From Cephalotus follicularis (lineage: Eukaryota; Streptophyta; Magnoliopsida; Oxalidales; Cephalotaceae): DNA of 64,000 nucleotides. Positions 61,366 to 64,000 of the stretch are shown here, in pieces. The translations under genes were made by a program, and so were the position numbers. Each line of letters begins with the position of its first letter. The first letter of the stretch is position 1. Under the pieces are notes generated by a model that searched no databases, was not told the DNA's origin, and saw nothing but the letters and a program-made list of their open reading frames with translations. The stretch spans positions 178,799-242,798 of the forward strand of contig BDDD01000177.1 in NCBI GenBank assembly GCA_001972305.1, read 5' to 3'.

Positions 61366-63644
61366 TTATGCTCCCTCTTCTCCAACTTCTTGCCCAGTGT
61401 TCCTGGCCAAGGCCTCCTCGGCTCTCTCCTCCTCAGCCTCGTATCCATCTGGATAAAAGTCGAAGGCCTGAGCAGCCGAGCAAAAGGCGATGTCGTCCAG
61501 GGGAACCTCTGGGTGCAAAGCCTGGACCCAATTCTTGCAAGTGTAGAACCCTCGGCGATAATTCTCAGCAGATTCCTTGACGATCTGCTCGCCAAAGGCA
61601 TCAGAAGCCTTGAAGTCCTCCACGGAGGCTTCCATCAGGCTGAGGAACTCGTCCGAGGACCTAAACTCATCAAGGGCATCCTTCAAAGCCTTGGCTTTCT
61701 CCTCTTCACGCATATTCATGGCCTCTTCATACCTCATCAAAGTATCCTCGTACTGCTTCTGCAAGGACTTGAACAGATATTGAGCTTTAGCAAGCTCTTT
61801 TTGGGCTTCGTCCTTCTCCAGAACGGCCCTGTTCCTCTCCTCAACAGTAGACTCTTGAGCCTTGAGGACCTCCTCCAACTGAGCCTTGGCGATCCGAGAA
61901 GTCTCCTTCTCCTCCATCACCTCCAACCTCAGCTTATCATTTCTCTCCAAGATGATGGAGTAGTTCTCAACCAAGAGGTCGTTGTTATTCAAAGCCTGTA
62001 GAGAAAAAGAAAGTTAGAACAGAAAAAGTGCAAGTATTAAACATAAGGGCAGAGGATCTTCATTTACCTCAAATTGGCTTCGAAGACAATTGTGTACAAG
62101 GTCTTTGTTAGACCATTCCTCCTTTGCTTTCAGCTCGTCCGGGAACATACAGAGCGAGCTAAGGGCAAAAGGCAACCCTTGAGTGTTTAGGCTAGAGGAG
62201 CCAATCCCAACTCCCTCTAGATCCTTGATCATCCTCTCCACGTCCCGGGAGGGGGGCAAGATGATGGGGACGTCTTCAGTTCGTCCGAGGATGGAATCCA
62301 TCTCGGACCCAGTGATGAGCCTCCCCCTTTTATTCGGAAGCTTGTCAGAGGAGCGCTCCTCGGCAGGGCGCTTGGAGCCTTTCCCCTTGGAAGTGACCCT
62401 TGTCTTCTTTAGCTGCTTGGCCCCAACCAAGGCATCTTTGGCCCTTTGCTTGGCCCCCTCTGCAGCCTTTTTCTTAGCTGCCTCCTCGGCCACCTTTCGT
62501 CTGGCCGCTTCCACGGCAGCCTTCAGTCTGGCGTCCGCCTCGGCAGCCTTTTGCTTTTCTGCTGCAGCGTCAGAGGAGGACTTGGAGCCCTTGCATGCAG
62601 AGAACAAAGTATTGAATCCTCTCCGAGAAGACATAGCTGCACAGACAGAGGTCAAAAATGTTAGTAATTCAAGATTAAACAAGTTAAAAGGAAATACGAA
62701 GACAAAAAGGAAGACGGAGGAGATGAAAGCTTTATACAGTTTTCCCCCATCTCTTGGGGCATGGATTGGGCAGGGGACCTTTCACCCTCTGAGGCTTCCT
62801 CGACCACGGCCGAGTGTGACCCTTGTCTCGGAGCCACACTTAGTCCAGCTTGGACCAGACGCTCCTCGGCAACCACGGAGTTCACCTCCTCAGGCACCAA
62901 TTGGATAAGCTTACTGAGGTCCAGGTCCTCGGCCGCGGTCAAAGTGGGCCTCCTATTAAGACGTGTGGTGTCCAAGGAGTCACACCACACGGGGGAGACG
63001 AACCCCTCGAAGTTTTTTATGAGGAAATACTTAGTCCTCCAGTGTTTGATGGATTGGGTTGGTTTGGTGAGAATTTTGGCAATACCAGAACGTGATTTAA
63101 AGAAGTAGCCACGCTTCCCTGGCGAGGACGAGATGACGTGAAATTGTTGGAACAATCCCACTGTGGCAGTCACCTTGGACTCAAGACACCTAACGAGAAA
63201 TCCTATTATGAAACTCCACGACTGGGGTTGGAGAAGATAAGGGTGGACTTTGAATGTCTTCAAAATTGACAAAGCAAAGTTGGGAACAGGGATCCTCAGC
63301 CCATGAGTAAGAGCCCCCTCGAAGACAACGAAAAGGCCCTTTTTACTCTTAGTGACAATCCGAGGATCCTTGGGGAGTTGGAATCTCAGCCCTGAGGGGA
63401 AGTTGAACTTGGTGGTTAGTTCAACCACCTCCTCCTCTGAGAGAGCACTGACACCAAAGCCATCAGGGGCAGAGGAGTCAGCCTCAGTATCGGGAACAAC
63501 AGGTTCGCCCACAGCAGCCCCCAAGCTACCCTCAGATGGAAGGGGACTCTCAGCAGAAGGACTCTCAGTAGGGGGGATTACCATGGCCAAGGGTTCAACC
63601 TCCAAGGGAGGAGAAACCCTAGCAGTACGTTTTGTTCTAGCCAT
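61366..63644 (-). CDS. Antisense gene of Tat element: putative gypsy-type transposon protein
   Basis: Three coding exons on the minus strand, 62738-63644, 62068-62636 and 61366-61995, joined by GT-AG introns of 101 and 72 bases in consistent phase; predicted length about 701 residues. ATG 63644 is chosen because a 5'UTR intron (63645-63734, GTAAG to CCTAG) ends exactly before it. Exon 1 has an acidic, Ser/Pro-rich N-terminus, then a globular part (about residues 75-230, with FNFPSGLRFQLP and WSFIIGFLVRCLESK) resembling the plant 'putative gypsy type transposon' domain (PF04195-like, from memory). Exon 2 is Lys/Ala-rich, with a basic stretch (KKTRVTSKGKGSKRPAEER) that could be a nuclear signal. 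Exon 3 is a long predicted coiled coil with an acidic tail. The frame after the stop at 61366-61368 stays protein-like to a stop at 61258, so the last 35 or so residues were probably lost by one nonsense change. Function unknown; DNA, RNA or Gag binding are all possible. Confidence 0.8.
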
Positions 63645-63734
63645 CTAGGTCAAAGGAAACAAGAGAGACGAAGAAAAAAGTGAAAAGGGAAGACAAGAAT
63701 CAGTTCAAGAACAGTAAAAGGATCAAAAACTTAC
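63645..63734 (-). other. 5'UTR intron of the antisense gene
   Basis: The minus strand reads TTTTGA|GTAAGTTTTTG at the left border and a pyrimidine-rich run TTTCCTTTGACCTAG|ATGGCT at the right border. The intron is 90 bases, typical of plants, and places the ATG as the first codon of the second exon. Confidence 0.65.
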
Positions 63735-63871
63735 TCAAAAGCTTGGTTGAAGATGATTAAAAGGCGAAGAAACGAGGGTTGAAGAACTGTAAATCTCGAA
63801 GATTCTCTGGTATTAGCAAGAAATCAAGAAAGCAAGAAAGCGTAAAAGAGTGACTTATCGATTCAGGGGTT

Positions 63872-63879
63872 CTTTTATA
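63872..63879 (-). promoter_or_regulatory. TATA box of the antisense gene
   Basis: TATAAAAG on the minus strand, followed downstream by a pyrimidine-rich leader. The start of transcription would be near 63845, giving a first non-coding exon of about 110 bases to 63735. The promoter lies inside the element, upstream of the (unseen) 3' LTR. Confidence 0.65.
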
Positions 63880-64000
63880 GACCCTGGATCTGATCCTGGC
63901 CCTCCATCTAGCCAAGATCCAATGGCCAAGAAACCAACCGACATTCCAAGCGTGGGAAACGAAGCGGCAGAGGCGGGAAACGCTCTGCTAGTGCCATGTG

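Larger units (their letters stand above)
56910..64000 (+). mobile_element. Tat-type Ty3/gypsy element with antisense gene, internally deleted, cut by window end
   Basis: 5' LTR 56910-57876, primer-binding site 57879-57895, sense gag-pol 57922-61032, then an antisense split gene occupying about 61165-63850. The sense protease motif ILIDNGSSADILY and the antisense 'putative gypsy-type transposon' ORF between pol and the 3' LTR are typical of the Tat lineage. The rest of RT, RNase H and integrase are absent, so pol is joined almost directly to the 3' end of the antisense gene. The 3' LTR and duplication lie beyond the window. Non-autonomous as it stands. Confidence 0.9.

Noticed and set aside
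62183-62908. 241-codon plus-strand frame
   Set aside because: It is the mirror of exon 2 and part of exon 1 of the antisense gene and crosses its splice sites; it lacks family features.

Overview
The window reads as nuclear DNA of a flowering plant, most likely a eudicot (species not determinable from the sequence). Three things support this: a split nuclear gene with GT-AG introns, plant-type Ty1/copia and Ty3/gypsy LTR retrotransposons with tRNA-type primer sites, and plant hAT- and Mutator-type miniature elements. Only one host gene is recognised with confidence. Most of the rest is nested and decaying transposable elements separated by AT-rich sequence.

Layout. 430-1437 is a solo LTR. 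2345-7267 (minus) is a five-exon gene for an aluminium/auxin-induced 'YGL and LRDR' protein (AILP1/TSJT1 family), with a TATA box and a G-box upstream. 7767-11250 is a 3.5 kb solo LTR carrying a hAT-type MITE (8872-9533); the LTR itself split an older MITE. 11953-12981 is a probable minus-strand LTR remnant. 13222-17663 is a complete but decayed copia element. 17795-18155 is a Mutator-type MITE. 21066-28587 is a second copia element, interrupted in gag by a 2.5 kb solo LTR (22067-24553). 28588-30410 is AT-rich with a degenerate ~60 bp repeat. About 30411-33197 is a second long LTR of the same general type as 7767-11250, in opposite orientation. 33321-34620 is a long-TIR Mutator-like foldback element. 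35246-36309 is a solo LTR of the same family as 430-1437, followed by a related shorter LTR (36497-36964, minus). 37503-38035 is a second copy of the hAT MITE. 39029-41676 and 49984-52871 are two solo LTRs of one family; the latter lies inside the 3' part of a third copia element (44839-53604). 54580-55088 is another short solo LTR. 56910 to the window end is a Tat-type gypsy element whose 3' LTR lies outside the window.

The most notable locus is that last element. Its sense gag-pol (57922-61032) has three in-frame stops and is cut off inside reverse transcriptase, before the catalytic YxDD box; the rest of RT, RNase H and integrase are missing. Downstream, on the opposite strand, lies what looks like a complete gene: TATA box (63872-63879), a 5'UTR intron ending exactly at the ATG, three coding exons joined in frame by GT-AG introns (about 701 residues), and an AATAAA signal (61191-61196). 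It is open except for one late stop. Antisense additional ORFs of this 'putative gypsy-type transposon' class are known from Tat elements, but their role is unknown; here the antisense gene is far better preserved than the sense genes.

Target-site duplications (TSDs) could be read directly for most insertions: 5 bp for LTR elements, 8 bp for hAT, about 9 bp for Mutator type. These fix the boundaries and the order of nesting. Lineage names for solo LTRs are inferences from terminal signatures only.
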